Origin: JABDII01 sp963815325
GTDB taxonomy: Bacteria; Gemmatimonadota; Gemmatimonadetes; Gemmatimonadales; GWC2-71-9
Reading direction: 5' to 3'
DNA: 64,000 nucleotides
NCBI GenBank assembly: GCA_963815325.1
Contig: CAWFGG010000005.1
Span: 62,001 to 126,000, forward strand
The notes below the pieces were generated by a model that saw only the letters and a program-made list of their open reading frames with translations, made no database searches and was not told the origin of the DNA. Of the stretch, positions 50,563 through 59,380 are shown in pieces (the stretch's first letter is position 1; each line of letters starts with the position of its first letter). The position numbers and the translations under genes are program-made.

Positions 50563-51407
50563 CACGGCCTGTCCTGCTGATCGGTATCGGATCGCTGCTC
50601 GTTGCCGGCACCGCAGCCGCCCAGTCCATGCATGCCTACTCTACCATGCGGCAGTGGCATGGCGAGACCCGCCTCACAACGACTATCGACTTTGCGGCCG
50701 GCACCATCCACTTGGCGCCTGCGGATGAATCGATTCTGTACGGCCTCACACTGACATACGACCAGGAGCGGTTTCACCCAGTGAGCCACTACATGACAGA
50801 CGGGCACCGGGTAACGCTCGGGTTGAAGCCGGTGGGCGAGTGGGCACTCCGCGTCCCCTCAAAGCAACAGCTCGGACAGAGCGCATCGATCGCGCTGTCA
50901 CCGGTGGTGGAATTGGGCCTGGACGCGACATTCGGCGCGGTCGATGCCGAACTCGAACTCGGCGGCCTGCAGCTTACCACGCTCGCGCTCAAGACCGGAG
51001 CCAGCCGGGTGACCGTACGATTTTCCGAGCGGAACAAGACCCCGTGCCGGACGGCATCCTTTGCCGCGGGCGCGGCCGAGCTCAAGGTGTACGGCCTCGG
51101 CAACAGCCGTTGCCGCGAGGTGAGCCTGGAAGGCGGGGTCGGATCGGTGATGCTCGACTTCACCGGTACCGGGACGACCGACTCACGGGTCCATCTCATG
51201 ATGGCCGCCGGAGAGCTGACGCTACGCCTGCCCCGAACGGTCGGCGTGCGTATGGCCATCGAGAAATCACTGGTGCGATTCGAGCCGAAGGGCTTTACCC
51301 GCCGAGGAAACGAATATTTTTCGGCGAACTACGGCAGGACCGAGCGCAGCATCGAGGTCGAACTGACGACCTCCTTTGCCGGCCTCAATGTGGAATGGGC
51401 CGACTAG
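50559..51407 (+). CDS. exported beta-solenoid (LiaF/toast-rack-like) protein
   Basis: 282 residues from GTG 50559 (GTGA overlap with the upstream stop). Signal peptide (VLLIGIGSLLVAGTAAAQS). The mature part has repeated short beta-strands rich in small polar residues (VELGLDATFGAVDAELELGG, LALKTGASRVTVRF, SLEGGVGSVMLDFTGTG), like the toast-rack domains of LiaF/DUF4097 proteins. Last gene of the sigma-factor cluster, convergent with the next gene at 1 bp. Confidence 0.7.
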   Translation: MTRPVLLIGIGSLLVAGTAAAQSMHAYSTMRQWHGETRLTTTIDFAAGTIHLAPADESILYGLTLTYDQERFHPVSHYMTDGHRVTLGLKPVGEWALRVPSKQQLGQSASIALSPVVELGLDATFGAVDAELELGGLQLTTLALKTGASRVTVRFSERNKTPCRTASFAAGAAELKVYGLGNSRCREVSLEGGVGSVMLDFTGTGTTDSRVHLMMAAGELTLRLPRTVGVRMAIEKSLVRFEPKGFTRRGNEYFSANYGRTERSIEVELTTSFAGLNVEWAD

Positions 51408-51408
51408 C

Positions 51409-52167
51409 TCACGCGAACACGGCGCGCACCCGGCTTCCGACACCGGCATCGAACCGTCGCGCCGCCGATCCCTCCCGCACCGCAATCTCCACCGTGCCGC
51501 CCGACCCCACATAGACGACCGAGCCGCCCGGCGGCACGTCGCCAAACGTATTGCGCACCGGTCCAGCGGTCTGACCGCTGACTTCGATTCCGGTACACCC
51601 GGCGACGTCCGACCCGGACAAGTTGGTCAGCAGGTTGCCGAATCGATCGACGTATACCACGACGCCAGTGACTTTCTGCTCGTCGCGGCGGACCTCCGCT
51701 GTTTGGAATCGTATGAGCGAACCCTCAAACGGCGGACCGAGTGTGGACAGAGCCTTCCCGCGGGCCAGGGCCGCCGCCGCAGGCGCGAAGACATCGCGAC
51801 CGTGAAACGTCGGTGCCGCGCTCTCGAGGACCGGCAACTCGACGACGGTGGCGTCATCCAGTCCCGGCAACGCCGTGAAGACACCGTTGTCCGGCCCCAC
51901 AAACAGATGGTTGGACAGCTCGAACGCGATGGCGCGCCGGCGTGTGCCGACCCCCGGATCGACCACGACCAGGTGGATCGTGTCTTCGGGGAATTGGGCC
52001 CAGGCGCGGCCCAAGATGTAGGCCGCGGCGGGAATATTGCCCGGGCTCAGATCGTGGGTCAGATCGACCAGCGTCACGCCTGGGGCACGACTCAACAGCA
52101 CACCCCGAAGCTCACCGACATACGGGTCGGTCGTCCCGAAATCGGTGAGCATGGTGATGATTGGCAT
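51409..52167 (-). CDS. SAM hydrolase/hydroxide adenosyltransferase family protein (DUF62)
   Basis: 252 residues from ATG 52167 (the frame opens further upstream at 52365 inside the mrp gene). Family features: ITMLTDFGTTDPYVGELRGVL, LVDLTHDLSPGNIPAAAYIL, VVVDPGVGTRRRAI, GPDNGVFT, and FHGRDVFAPAAA, with C-terminal NLLTNL. These proteins hydrolyse S-adenosylmethionine to adenosine and methionine. Physiological role unclear. Its start lies about 30 bp from the end of mrp on the same strand. Confidence 0.92.
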   Translation of the reverse strand: MPIITMLTDFGTTDPYVGELRGVLLSRAPGVTLVDLTHDLSPGNIPAAAYILGRAWAQFPEDTIHLVVVDPGVGTRRRAIAFELSNHLFVGPDNGVFTALPGLDDATVVELPVLESAAPTFHGRDVFAPAAAALARGKALSTLGPPFEGSLIRFQTAEVRRDEQKVTGVVVYVDRFGNLLTNLSGSDVAGCTGIEVSGQTAGPVRNTFGDVPPGGSVVYVGSGGTVEIAVREGSAARRFDAGVGSRVRAVFA

Positions 52168-52195
52168 GACAGATGGGCTCGGCAACAGGAAGTGA

Positions 52196-53302
52196 CTAGC
52201 CTTTGAGTATGGGAAGCTGGGTGGTGTGCTGTTGCGCGACATGGTGGACGGAGACGGCCAGCGCGCGGAGCGCCCGTGCGGCATGGCTGTCCGGGTCTCC
52301 GACGACCACCGGCATTCCGGAGTCTGCCTGTTCGGAGAGTCCCGCTTGAAGCGGAATCCGGCCAAGGAGCTGGATGCCTAATTCTCCTGCCAGGCGTTCG
52401 CCGCCGCCGCTGACGAAGATCTCGGTGACTTCTCCGCAGTGGGGGCATTCGAAGCCGCCCATGTTTTCGATGATCCCCAACACGGGCACATTCACGCGTT
52501 CGAACATCTTGGCCCCGCGCAGGGCATCGCCGACGGCCATTTCCTGCGGAGTAGTGACGATCAACGCCCCGCTCACATGGGTGGCCTGGACCAATGACAG
52601 TTGCGCGTCACCAGTGCCGGGTGGAAGATCGACGATGAAATAGTCGAGCTGTCCCCAGTCGACGTCACGGAGGAATTGCTGGACGATCTTCATGATGATC
52701 GGTCCACGCCAGATCGCCGGGGCATCCCGCTCGATCAGGAACCCGAGGGACATCAGCTTGACGCCGAACGCCTGGAGCGGCTGGATCTTCCCGGCGATGA
52801 CGCGAGGCTTCTCGGAGATCCCGAACATCCGGGGAACGTTGGGCCCGTAGACATCGGCATCCATGAGCCCGACGCGCTTGCCGGACTCGGCCAGAGCTAC
52901 CGCGAGATTCGCGGCCACGGTGGACTTCCCGACCCCTCCTTTTCCAGACGAGATGGCCACCACGGTCCCGAGCTCCGGAATGGGCGCCACCGGCTGGGGC
53001 GTCGCAGGAACCGCGCCCGGTGACGGGCCGGGAGGAGCATGCTGCGCCTGTGGCGGGCCGGCGGGATCCTGGACCTGGATCTTCACCTCGGACACCCCGG
53101 CGACGCCGCGAACGGCGGCCCGGGCCTGCCGAACGAGGGTCGCCGGGTCCTCGCGACTCAGCACGAACGAGAAGGAGACCGCGCCGTCGGCCGTCACGAC
53201 CAGGTCACGGATCATCCCGGCCGACAGGAGGTCGTTCTGGAGTCGGGGGTTCTGGATCTGGGACAGGGCAGCCGTGACCAGCCCTTCGAGTGACTGGGTC
53301 AC
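52196..53302 (-). CDS. mrp: Mrp/NBP35-family Fe-S cluster carrier ATPase with MIP18 domain
   Basis: 368 residues. N-terminal MIP18/DUF59 domain (about 1-78), Pro/Ala linker, then the ATPase with deviant Walker A SSGKGGVGKST (118-128), GLMDADVYGPNVPRMFG, IVDLPPGTGDAQLSL, and the cluster-binding C286-x2-C289 (ECPHCG). It stores and transfers Fe-S clusters. The Nfu gene directly upstream on the same strand supports a shared Fe-S role. Confidence 0.95.
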   Translation of the reverse strand: MTQSLEGLVTAALSQIQNPRLQNDLLSAGMIRDLVVTADGAVSFSFVLSREDPATLVRQARAAVRGVAGVSEVKIQVQDPAGPPQAQHAPPGPSPGAVPATPQPVAPIPELGTVVAISSGKGGVGKSTVAANLAVALAESGKRVGLMDADVYGPNVPRMFGISEKPRVIAGKIQPLQAFGVKLMSLGFLIERDAPAIWRGPIIMKIVQQFLRDVDWGQLDYFIVDLPPGTGDAQLSLVQATHVSGALIVTTPQEMAVGDALRGAKMFERVNVPVLGIIENMGGFECPHCGEVTEIFVSGGGERLAGELGIQLLGRIPLQAGLSEQADSGMPVVVGDPDSHAARALRALAVSVHHVAQQHTTQLPILKG

Positions 53303-53329
53303 CAGGCCGTCCTCACGATCGCCGCCGTC

Positions 53330-53569
53330 TCAGAGGGCATCAACACGCCTGACCTCGGGCACGGCCTGCCGCAGGCGCTGTTCGATGCCTTGCTTCAGGG
53401 TGATGGTCGACGCCGCGCACCCGTGGCACGTCCCGCCCATCCGGAGCAACAGCACGCCTTCCTGATCGTCAAAATCCACCACCTCGACGCTGCCATTGTG
53501 TGAGGCGATGTATGGACGAAGCGTATCGAGCGCGGCTTCAATGCGAGTTACGATGTCCGTCTGCTGCAC
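53330..53569 (-). CDS. nfu: NifU C-terminal (Nfu) Fe-S scaffold
   Basis: 79 residues, just the Nfu domain: C48-x2-C51 (GGTCHGCAAS) binds a 4Fe-4S cluster between two subunits. The GTG at 53569 follows AGAGGAAC. It lies 28 bp upstream of mrp and is probably co-expressed with it. Short but complete for this family. Confidence 0.92.
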   Translation of the reverse strand: MQQTDIVTRIEAALDTLRPYIASHNGSVEVVDFDDQEGVLLLRMGGTCHGCAASTITLKQGIEQRLRQAVPEVRRVDAL

Positions 53570-53653
53570 GTTGGTTCCTCTTCTTGGCATCCTCCCCACG
53601 GCGAGGGCTCACTCCCTCACTGGGGGCTGGAATCTATATGACCCCGGGCAAAA

Positions 53654-54682
53654 TCACTCAGTCCCATGGGTTTTCCCATCCAGGAACTCCCGGGCGGCCC
53701 GCAAGACCGTGGCCTGGACCTCGGCCAATGGCCCGGCGAGCGACAGTCCCGCCGCCTTGGTATGACCGCCCCCTCCAAAAGGCTTGGCAAACGCGGCAAC
53801 GTTCACATCCCCGACAGACCTCAGTGACACCTTGATCCGCCCCTGAGAGATTTCGCGGAAGAGCAGAGCCATCCGCACGCCCGCGATCGAGCGCGGATAT
53901 TCCACCACACCGTCCAGATCGTCCGCCGTGAGGCCCAGCCGCTCCAGCGCACCGGGCGGCACGGTGACCCACGCCAGGCCGTGTTCCGGCTCGACCACGA
54001 GGGTCTGGAGCGCCTCGGCAAGAAGGCGTGGCCGCCCCGGGGGAGCGTTTGCGTAGACCTGGGCGTAGATCTGCTCCGGATCGAGGCCGACTTCCAAGAG
54101 GTCAGCGGCGATCCGAAGGGTGCGCGGTTGGGTGTTGCTGAACCTGAACCCTCCGGTGTCGGTCATGATCGCGACATAGAGCGAGCGGGCAACGGCCTGA
54201 TCGACGGTCCAGTGATTGGCCGCCGCGATTTCGAACACGAGTTCCCCTGTCGCCGAGGCGGTTGGATCCACGTACCGCGGCCCATCCGGCAGCGTGCCCG
54301 GGCTGAAGTGGTGGTCGATGCAGCCGACGGGAACACCAAGCTCGGCCACCGGCCGGGCGAGCGAACCGAGACGTTCGAGGTCGGCGATATCGAGCACGAC
54401 AACGGCATCGGCCCGCCGAAGCTCGCGCACCGCTGCCTGGCTTTGGTCACCGCCCGGCAAATCGTCGAACAGGAACGTGAAACGCTCGGGAGTCGGCGAC
54501 GGATTGGTTACGATGGCGTGGAGCCCTCTCGCGCGGAGCAGGTGAACCAGGCCGACTTCACTCCCGAGGCCGTCGCCATCGGGGTTCACATGCGTCGTTA
54601 CGCACACGCGCAGTCCCGGAGCCAGCCACTCGTCGAATGCGCGGGCGGCGGCAACCTTTTCGGCATTGAGCCGGACGGTCAT
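53654..54682 (-). CDS. nrnA: DHH/DHHA1 phosphoesterase (NrnA-like nanoRNase/pAp phosphatase)
   Basis: 342 residues from ATG 54682 (frame opens at 54754). DHH domain motifs: THVNPDGDGLGSEVG, VVVLDIADLERLG, CIDHHFSPG and TDTGGFRFSNT. C-terminal DHHA1 GGGGHTKAAG. It should degrade 2-5-nt RNA or pAp. It is 35 bp downstream of guaB on the same strand. Confidence 0.93.
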   Translation of the reverse strand: MTVRLNAEKVAAARAFDEWLAPGLRVCVTTHVNPDGDGLGSEVGLVHLLRARGLHAIVTNPSPTPERFTFLFDDLPGGDQSQAAVRELRRADAVVVLDIADLERLGSLARPVAELGVPVGCIDHHFSPGTLPDGPRYVDPTASATGELVFEIAAANHWTVDQAVARSLYVAIMTDTGGFRFSNTQPRTLRIAADLLEVGLDPEQIYAQVYANAPPGRPRLLAEALQTLVVEPEHGLAWVTVPPGALERLGLTADDLDGVVEYPRSIAGVRMALLFREISQGRIKVSLRSVGDVNVAAFAKPFGGGGHTKAAGLSLAGPLAEVQATVLRAAREFLDGKTHGTE

Positions 54683-54716
54683 GGCGACCTCTCGGCGGCC
54701 AGGGTTCGCTGTCGGC

Positions 54717-56186
54717 TCACCGGAACATCTCCGCGCTGTAATTCGGTGCCTCACGCGTGATCGTCACGTCATGCGGATGCGACTCGCGCAGGCCGGCCGA
54801 GCTGATGCGCAGCAACTCCACGTTCGATTGCAATTCGGCGAGGCTGACCACTCCGCAATATCCCATGCCGCTCCGGAGCCCTCCGACCATTTGGTAGAGC
54901 ACATCCACCACGGGGCCCTTGTACGGCACCCGTCCTTCGATTCCTTCGGGAACCATCTTGCTGGCAGAGAGCTCGCCCTCCTGGAAATAGCGGTCGGCCG
55001 ATCCGTCGCGCATGGCGGAGATGCTACCCATGCCGCGGACCATCTTGAAACGGCGCCCCTCGGCCAGAATCGACTCGCCCGGGCTTTCTTCGGTGCCGGC
55101 GAGGAGACCGCCCATCATGACGGATGAGGCCCCGCACGCGATGGCCTTAACGGCGTCGCCGGAGTACTTGACGCCCCCGTCGGCGATCACGGGAATATCG
55201 CGGGCGCCGCGCGTCGCATCGCGGATGGCCGTGATCTGAGGCACCCCCACACCGGTCACGACGCGCGTGGTGCAGATGCTCCCCGGCCCCACGCCGACCT
55301 TCACCGCATCCACCCCCCGGCGCACCAGCTCTTGGGCGCCCGCCTCGGTGGCGACATTGCCCGCGACGAGCTGCACCGCGGGATGGGCATCGCGCAGCAT
55401 GTCGACCGTGCGAAGGACGCCTTCGCTGTGCCCGTGCGCCGAGTCTACCACGATCACGTCGACATTGGCGTCGACCAAGGCCTTGGCCCGGTCGCGCACA
55501 TCCGGCCCGGCCCCAACTGCGGCCGCCACCCGCAACCGGCCGTGCTCGTCCTTGTTTGCGTTGGGGTATTGCTTGCGTTTGAAGATGTCTTTGACGGTGA
55601 TGAGGCCGCGCAGCACGCCATCACGATCGACGACCGGAAGCTTCTCGATACGGTGTTTGGCGAGAATCCGCTCTGCGTCATCCAAGTCCGTGCCGACCGG
55701 AGCAGTGACGAGGTTCTCGTGGGTCATCGCTTGCGACACCGGCTGGTCGAGGTTCTGTTCGAATTGGAGATCGCGGTTGGTGATGATCCCGATCAGTCGT
55801 CCCTGGCCGTCGACGATCGGGACGCCCGAGATCTTGAATCGTGCCATCAGCCCCGCTGCCTCCCGAACGGGCCGGTCCGGGCCGAGCGTGATGGGATTCA
55901 AGATCATTCCACTCTCACTGCGTTTGACTCGATCGACCTCGGAGGCCTGGCGTTCGATGGACATGTTCTTATGCAGGACCCCGATGCCGCCGGCCCGTGC
56001 CATCGCGATGGCCATCTCCGATTCGGTCACGGTATCCATGGCGGCCGAGACAAACGGAATCTGCAGGGAGATGCCCCGGGTGAACCGGGTCGCCGTCGAG
56101 ACATCGCGTGGATGGACCGTGGAATGCCGGGGAACCAACAGAACGTCGTCGAATGTGAGGCCGTGCTCAGGCCGAATGATGCTCAT
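54717..56186 (-). CDS. guaB: inosine-5'-monophosphate dehydrogenase
   Basis: 489 residues from ATG 56186 behind GGGAGGG. Catalytic C305 in GVGPGSICTTRVVTG, TIM-barrel features (LTFDDVLLVP, DSAHGHSEGV, DGGVKYSGD), two CBS domains inserted at about residues 95-205 (LGPDRPVREAAGLM, VIDRDGVLRGLITV-like). It oxidises IMP to XMP for guanine nucleotide synthesis. Its 5' side lies after a terminator of the small gene upstream, so it has its own promoter. Confidence 0.97.
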   Translation of the reverse strand: MSIIRPEHGLTFDDVLLVPRHSTVHPRDVSTATRFTRGISLQIPFVSAAMDTVTESEMAIAMARAGGIGVLHKNMSIERQASEVDRVKRSESGMILNPITLGPDRPVREAAGLMARFKISGVPIVDGQGRLIGIITNRDLQFEQNLDQPVSQAMTHENLVTAPVGTDLDDAERILAKHRIEKLPVVDRDGVLRGLITVKDIFKRKQYPNANKDEHGRLRVAAAVGAGPDVRDRAKALVDANVDVIVVDSAHGHSEGVLRTVDMLRDAHPAVQLVAGNVATEAGAQELVRRGVDAVKVGVGPGSICTTRVVTGVGVPQITAIRDATRGARDIPVIADGGVKYSGDAVKAIACGASSVMMGGLLAGTEESPGESILAEGRRFKMVRGMGSISAMRDGSADRYFQEGELSASKMVPEGIEGRVPYKGPVVDVLYQMVGGLRSGMGYCGVVSLAELQSNVELLRISSAGLRESHPHDVTITREAPNYSAEMFR

Positions 56187-56204
56187 AACCCTCCCTACCC
56201 AGGA

Positions 56205-56248
56205 TGCAAAACGGCCCACCGGGCCTGCTCCAAAGCAGGCGGTGGGCC
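56205..56248 (-). terminator. rho-independent terminator upstream of guaB
   Basis: On the minus strand a long hairpin (outer GGCCCACC/GGTGGGCC at 56241-56248 and 56213-56220, inner GCCTGCT/AGCAGGC, loop of 4) is followed by GTTTTG. It should end transcription of the small gene at 56320-56688 before guaB. Confidence 0.8.
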
Positions 56249-56319
56249 ATCGAAATAACGAGTTCCATCATGAAGAATAGAGGGTCGCCCCACGTGTGGC
56301 AAGCGACCGCTTGGTGCGC

Positions 56320-56688
56320 TCAGCGCTCCGCTCGATCCTCCACCGGCTCGGAGGCCTCGGGCTGCGCCGGCTTCGGAGTGAGCGGCTGGCCGGATGCCGC
56401 TTTCACCGCTTCGTCGACCACGGCCTCCCCGGCGGCGACCAGCCCGCGGGCCACCTTGGCCGCGCTGTCCATCAGCCCCATGGTACCGGAAATGGCCTGT
56501 ATCGGGATTTTGCCGGCGCGCATGGTGTCCTCGACCGTTTCCGTGATCTTGGCGAAGATGCCCCCGGACGCGGATCGTTCGGCGTACTTGCTCTCGAGGA
56601 ATTCGACATAGTCCAGCACCTGGTAGCCCTTGTCGTCCGGCAACGACTCGAGCTTCCGGGCAATACGCTGGCGTAACAGATCGTTCAT
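56320..56688 (-). CDS. small helical protein of unknown function
   Basis: 122 residues from ATG 56688, behind GGAGGT. The N-terminus (LRQRIARKLESLPDDKGYQVLDYVEFLESKY) resembles DUF2281-like or antitoxin-type segments seen in small conserved proteins. The C-terminus is Pro/Glu/Ala-rich. A long amphipathic helix (ISGTMGLMDSAAKVARGLVA) lies in the middle. I cannot name a function; phasin-like behaviour is conceivable. It has its own terminator. Confidence 0.75.
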   Translation of the reverse strand: MNDLLRQRIARKLESLPDDKGYQVLDYVEFLESKYAERSASGGIFAKITETVEDTMRAGKIPIQAISGTMGLMDSAAKVARGLVAAGEAVVDEAVKAASGQPLTPKPAQPEASEPVEDRAER

Positions 56689-56763
56689 AGTACCTCCATC
56701 CCGCCGCTCGGACGGCCGTAGACTCCCGGAATAGTACGGCCTCCGACCGGCTCCGGCCAAGCC

Positions 56764-57792
56764 CTACGACGGAACCTCGACGACGCTTTCCAGCTCCAAG
56801 ACGGGGTTGGGCAGGTAGGTGGTCTTGGCGGCGCGGAGGAGGCCTCGGATGCGGAATTCCTGCAAGGGCTGCGCCGTGCGGAACTGCGGGAGCTGCTCCG
56901 AGGTCACGAGGACGTACACGAACCCGGGCTCAGGCAGTGGGCCGCGAGTGAGGAGATAGGTGCGGCCGAGCGGAATCTCGGGACGGAGCTCATCGGCCTC
57001 CTGGATCGCGATGAATTGCACGCGCCATTCCAGGAGGGCGCCCAGGTAGCGGGCCGGGTCGGCTCGGACTTCGGCCGCGGTGACCCCGGTGATGATCCCG
57101 TCGGTAACGGGAGCAACATCCTCGCGCCGCACCCAGGTCTCGACCTGGAGGCGCACCCAATCTCCCGTCCGGCGGAGGACCCGACCGCGCGCACCCTGGT
57201 GCAGGGTCCCGACCGAATCACCATCGGGGTTCTCCTGCATCGGGGAATCGCGCACGATCTCGACCAGGTTCGGGGCCGGCGCTTCGGCGCCACCCGTCGG
57301 AGGCGGCGCAGGCGTCGTGGGAGCCACCCGGGCGGCGGGGGCGGGCGTGGGCTCATCGAGTGCACCGCGTGCAACCCAGCCGACCCGGCGCACTCTGGTC
57401 CAGGCTCCACGGGTTTCCAGCCGGGTCAGCAGCACCCCGGTGGACAGCTGGGCCAGCACCTGTTGATTCGGAGCGCGCCGCAGATTCTCTTGGGGGGTTG
57501 CCGAGACGGAGACGTCGAATCCCTCCCGGGTATCCGGGGTGAGCGAGGCGGTGAAGATCCAGCCTTCGAGCGTCACCTCCCGCCAATCGCCCTGGGTCTG
57601 TCCAGGGACGACGGTGCTCCCGCGCAGGATGGTCCCCAGTTGGATGCCCTGGGGTGCCTTGCGAAACGCCGTGTTCTGGCGGATGGCTTGGGCGGTCTGC
57701 CCCTGGAGGAGCGCCGGACCCAGGAGCGAGGCTACCACAATGAAGGCTGGTAGCGTGAGGAGCCGGAAACTAGATTGCGGCGCGTTGGTCAC
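56764..57792 (-). CDS. exported protein with SH3-like repeats
   Basis: 342 residues from GTG 57792 (a TTG at 57798 is the first codon of the frame). Signal peptide (LLTLPAFIVVASLLGPALLQG). Three or so bacterial SH3-like segments follow (IQLGTILRGSTVVPGQTQGDWREVTLEGWI; ... GVLLTRLETRGAWTRVRRVGWV; ... GRVLRRTGDWVRLQVETWV) with a proline-rich linker. The C-terminal 100 residues are different. Likely binds cell-wall or other envelope ligand. Only 30 bp separate it from divergent gpmI. Confidence 0.75.
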   Translation of the reverse strand: MTNAPQSSFRLLTLPAFIVVASLLGPALLQGQTAQAIRQNTAFRKAPQGIQLGTILRGSTVVPGQTQGDWREVTLEGWIFTASLTPDTREGFDVSVSATPQENLRRAPNQQVLAQLSTGVLLTRLETRGAWTRVRRVGWVARGALDEPTPAPAARVAPTTPAPPPTGGAEAPAPNLVEIVRDSPMQENPDGDSVGTLHQGARGRVLRRTGDWVRLQVETWVRREDVAPVTDGIITGVTAAEVRADPARYLGALLEWRVQFIAIQEADELRPEIPLGRTYLLTRGPLPEPGFVYVLVTSEQLPQFRTAQPLQEFRIRGLLRAAKTTYLPNPVLELESVVEVPS

Positions 57793-57822
57793 ATCCAAAG
57801 ATAGTAGAAACCACGGAGATTC

Positions 57823-59376
57823 ATGTCAAACCAACAGCGGCCGCGCGGCCCGGTCGTGCTCATCGTACTGGACGGCTGGGGCTATCGCGCGGAGCGGGAG
57901 TACAACGCGATCGAGCTGGGCAAGACGCCGGTATGGCATGGCCTGTGGTCGTCCTACCCCCATACCCTGCTCGAGGCCAGCGGGCTGGCCGTGGGGCTGC
58001 CGCCCGGCCAGATGGGCAACAGCGAAGTGGGCCACCTGACCCTGGGCGCCGGCCGGGTGGTGCCCCAGGACCTCGTCCGGATCTCCCAGAGCATCGAGTC
58101 TGGTGAGTTTTTCCAGTTGGAACCGCTGGCAGCACTCTGCACCGCCCTGGAAAAATCCGGCGGGACGCTCCACGTGATCGGGCTGCTGGGCCCCGGCGGG
58201 GTTCACGCCATCGACCGTCATCTCCTTGCCTGTATCGAACTCGGCGTGCGCCAGGGCGTTCGGAACATCGCCGTTCACGGCTTTCTGGACGGACGAGACA
58301 CGCCACCGAAGTCTGCCGCCGACGTCGTGGCCACGCTGGACTCGGACGTGCGACGCATTGCCGGAGCGCGGGCCGCCATCGCAAGCCTGACCGGACGGTA
58401 CTACGCGATGGATCGCGACCGGCGGTGGGAGCGGACCGAGCGGGCCTACGCCGCCCTGGTCCGCGGAATCGGCACGCGGGCGACGGATCCGGCGCAGGCG
58501 GTTCGGGATGCCTACGCCCGAGGGGAAACCGACGAGTTCATCAAGCCGATCGTGCTGACGCGAAACGACCGACCCGTTTCCACCATGTCCGACGGCGATG
58601 GGGTCCTGTGCTTCAATTATCGCAGTGACCGGATGCGACAGATTCTGCGCGCACTCGCCATCCCGGGCTTTGACGGGTTCGACGTTCTGGACCGGCCGCG
58701 TCTCGACATTGTCACCATGACGCAGTATGACCAAACATTTCCCTTCCCCCAGGCATTTCCGCCCAATACGCTGGCGCGCATCGTGGGAGAGGTCCTGGCG
58801 GACCACGGCCGGAGTCAGTTTCGCACGGCGGAAACCGAGAAGTACCCGCACGTGACCTATTTCTTCAATGGCGGCCACGAGCCGCCCATGCGCGGCGAAG
58901 AACGATGTTTGGTGCCGTCGCCGAAAGTGGCGACCTACGACCTGGCCCCGGAGATGAGCGCGGTTGGGGTCACCGATCAGCTCTGCCGGAGCATCGAAGC
59001 CCGTGAGCACGATTTCGTGCTGTGTAATTACGCGAACCCGGACATGGTGGGTCACACCGGCGTCCCGTCCGCGATTCTGAAGGCGGTCGAAACGGTCGAC
59101 CAGTGCTTGGGACGCGCCCTGGCGAGCGCCGAACGGGCGAACGCAAGCGCGATCATTACGGCCGATCACGGCAATTGTGAGCTGATGGTCGATCCGGACA
59201 CCGGGGGACCGCACACGGCACATACCACCAACCCCGTGCCGATCGTGGCGGTACGTGCCAACACCTCAACGCTCAGAGCCGGAGGCTCGCTCCGGGATGT
59301 CGGGCCCACCGTTCTCCGGATGTTGGGCATCGACCCGCCGCCGGACATGACCGGCCGCGATCTTCGGGAGCCCTAA
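57823..59376 (+). CDS. gpmI: 2,3-bisphosphoglycerate-independent phosphoglycerate mutase
   Basis: 517 residues. Metal/catalytic motifs of the alkaline phosphatase fold: VLIVLDGWGYR, the serine nucleophile in QMGNSEVGHL, RYYAMDRDRRWERTERAY, NYRSDRMRQI, and ITADHGNCE with HTAHTTNPVP. It interconverts 3- and 2-phosphoglycerate in glycolysis. ATG 57823 follows CGGAG. Glycolytic partner of tpiA in the same window, though not adjacent. Confidence 0.97.
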   Translation: MSNQQRPRGPVVLIVLDGWGYRAEREYNAIELGKTPVWHGLWSSYPHTLLEASGLAVGLPPGQMGNSEVGHLTLGAGRVVPQDLVRISQSIESGEFFQLEPLAALCTALEKSGGTLHVIGLLGPGGVHAIDRHLLACIELGVRQGVRNIAVHGFLDGRDTPPKSAADVVATLDSDVRRIAGARAAIASLTGRYYAMDRDRRWERTERAYAALVRGIGTRATDPAQAVRDAYARGETDEFIKPIVLTRNDRPVSTMSDGDGVLCFNYRSDRMRQILRALAIPGFDGFDVLDRPRLDIVTMTQYDQTFPFPQAFPPNTLARIVGEVLADHGRSQFRTAETEKYPHVTYFFNGGHEPPMRGEERCLVPSPKVATYDLAPEMSAVGVTDQLCRSIEAREHDFVLCNYANPDMVGHTGVPSAILKAVETVDQCLGRALASAERANASAIITADHGNCELMVDPDTGGPHTAHTTNPVPIVAVRANTSTLRAGGSLRDVGPTVLRMLGIDPPPDMTGRDLREP

Positions 59377-59380
59377 CCTC

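Noticed and set aside
57826..59223. Long minus-strand ORF opposite gpmI
   Set aside because: It mirrors the gpmI codon pattern, has no recognisable domain, and the sense gene is unmistakable.
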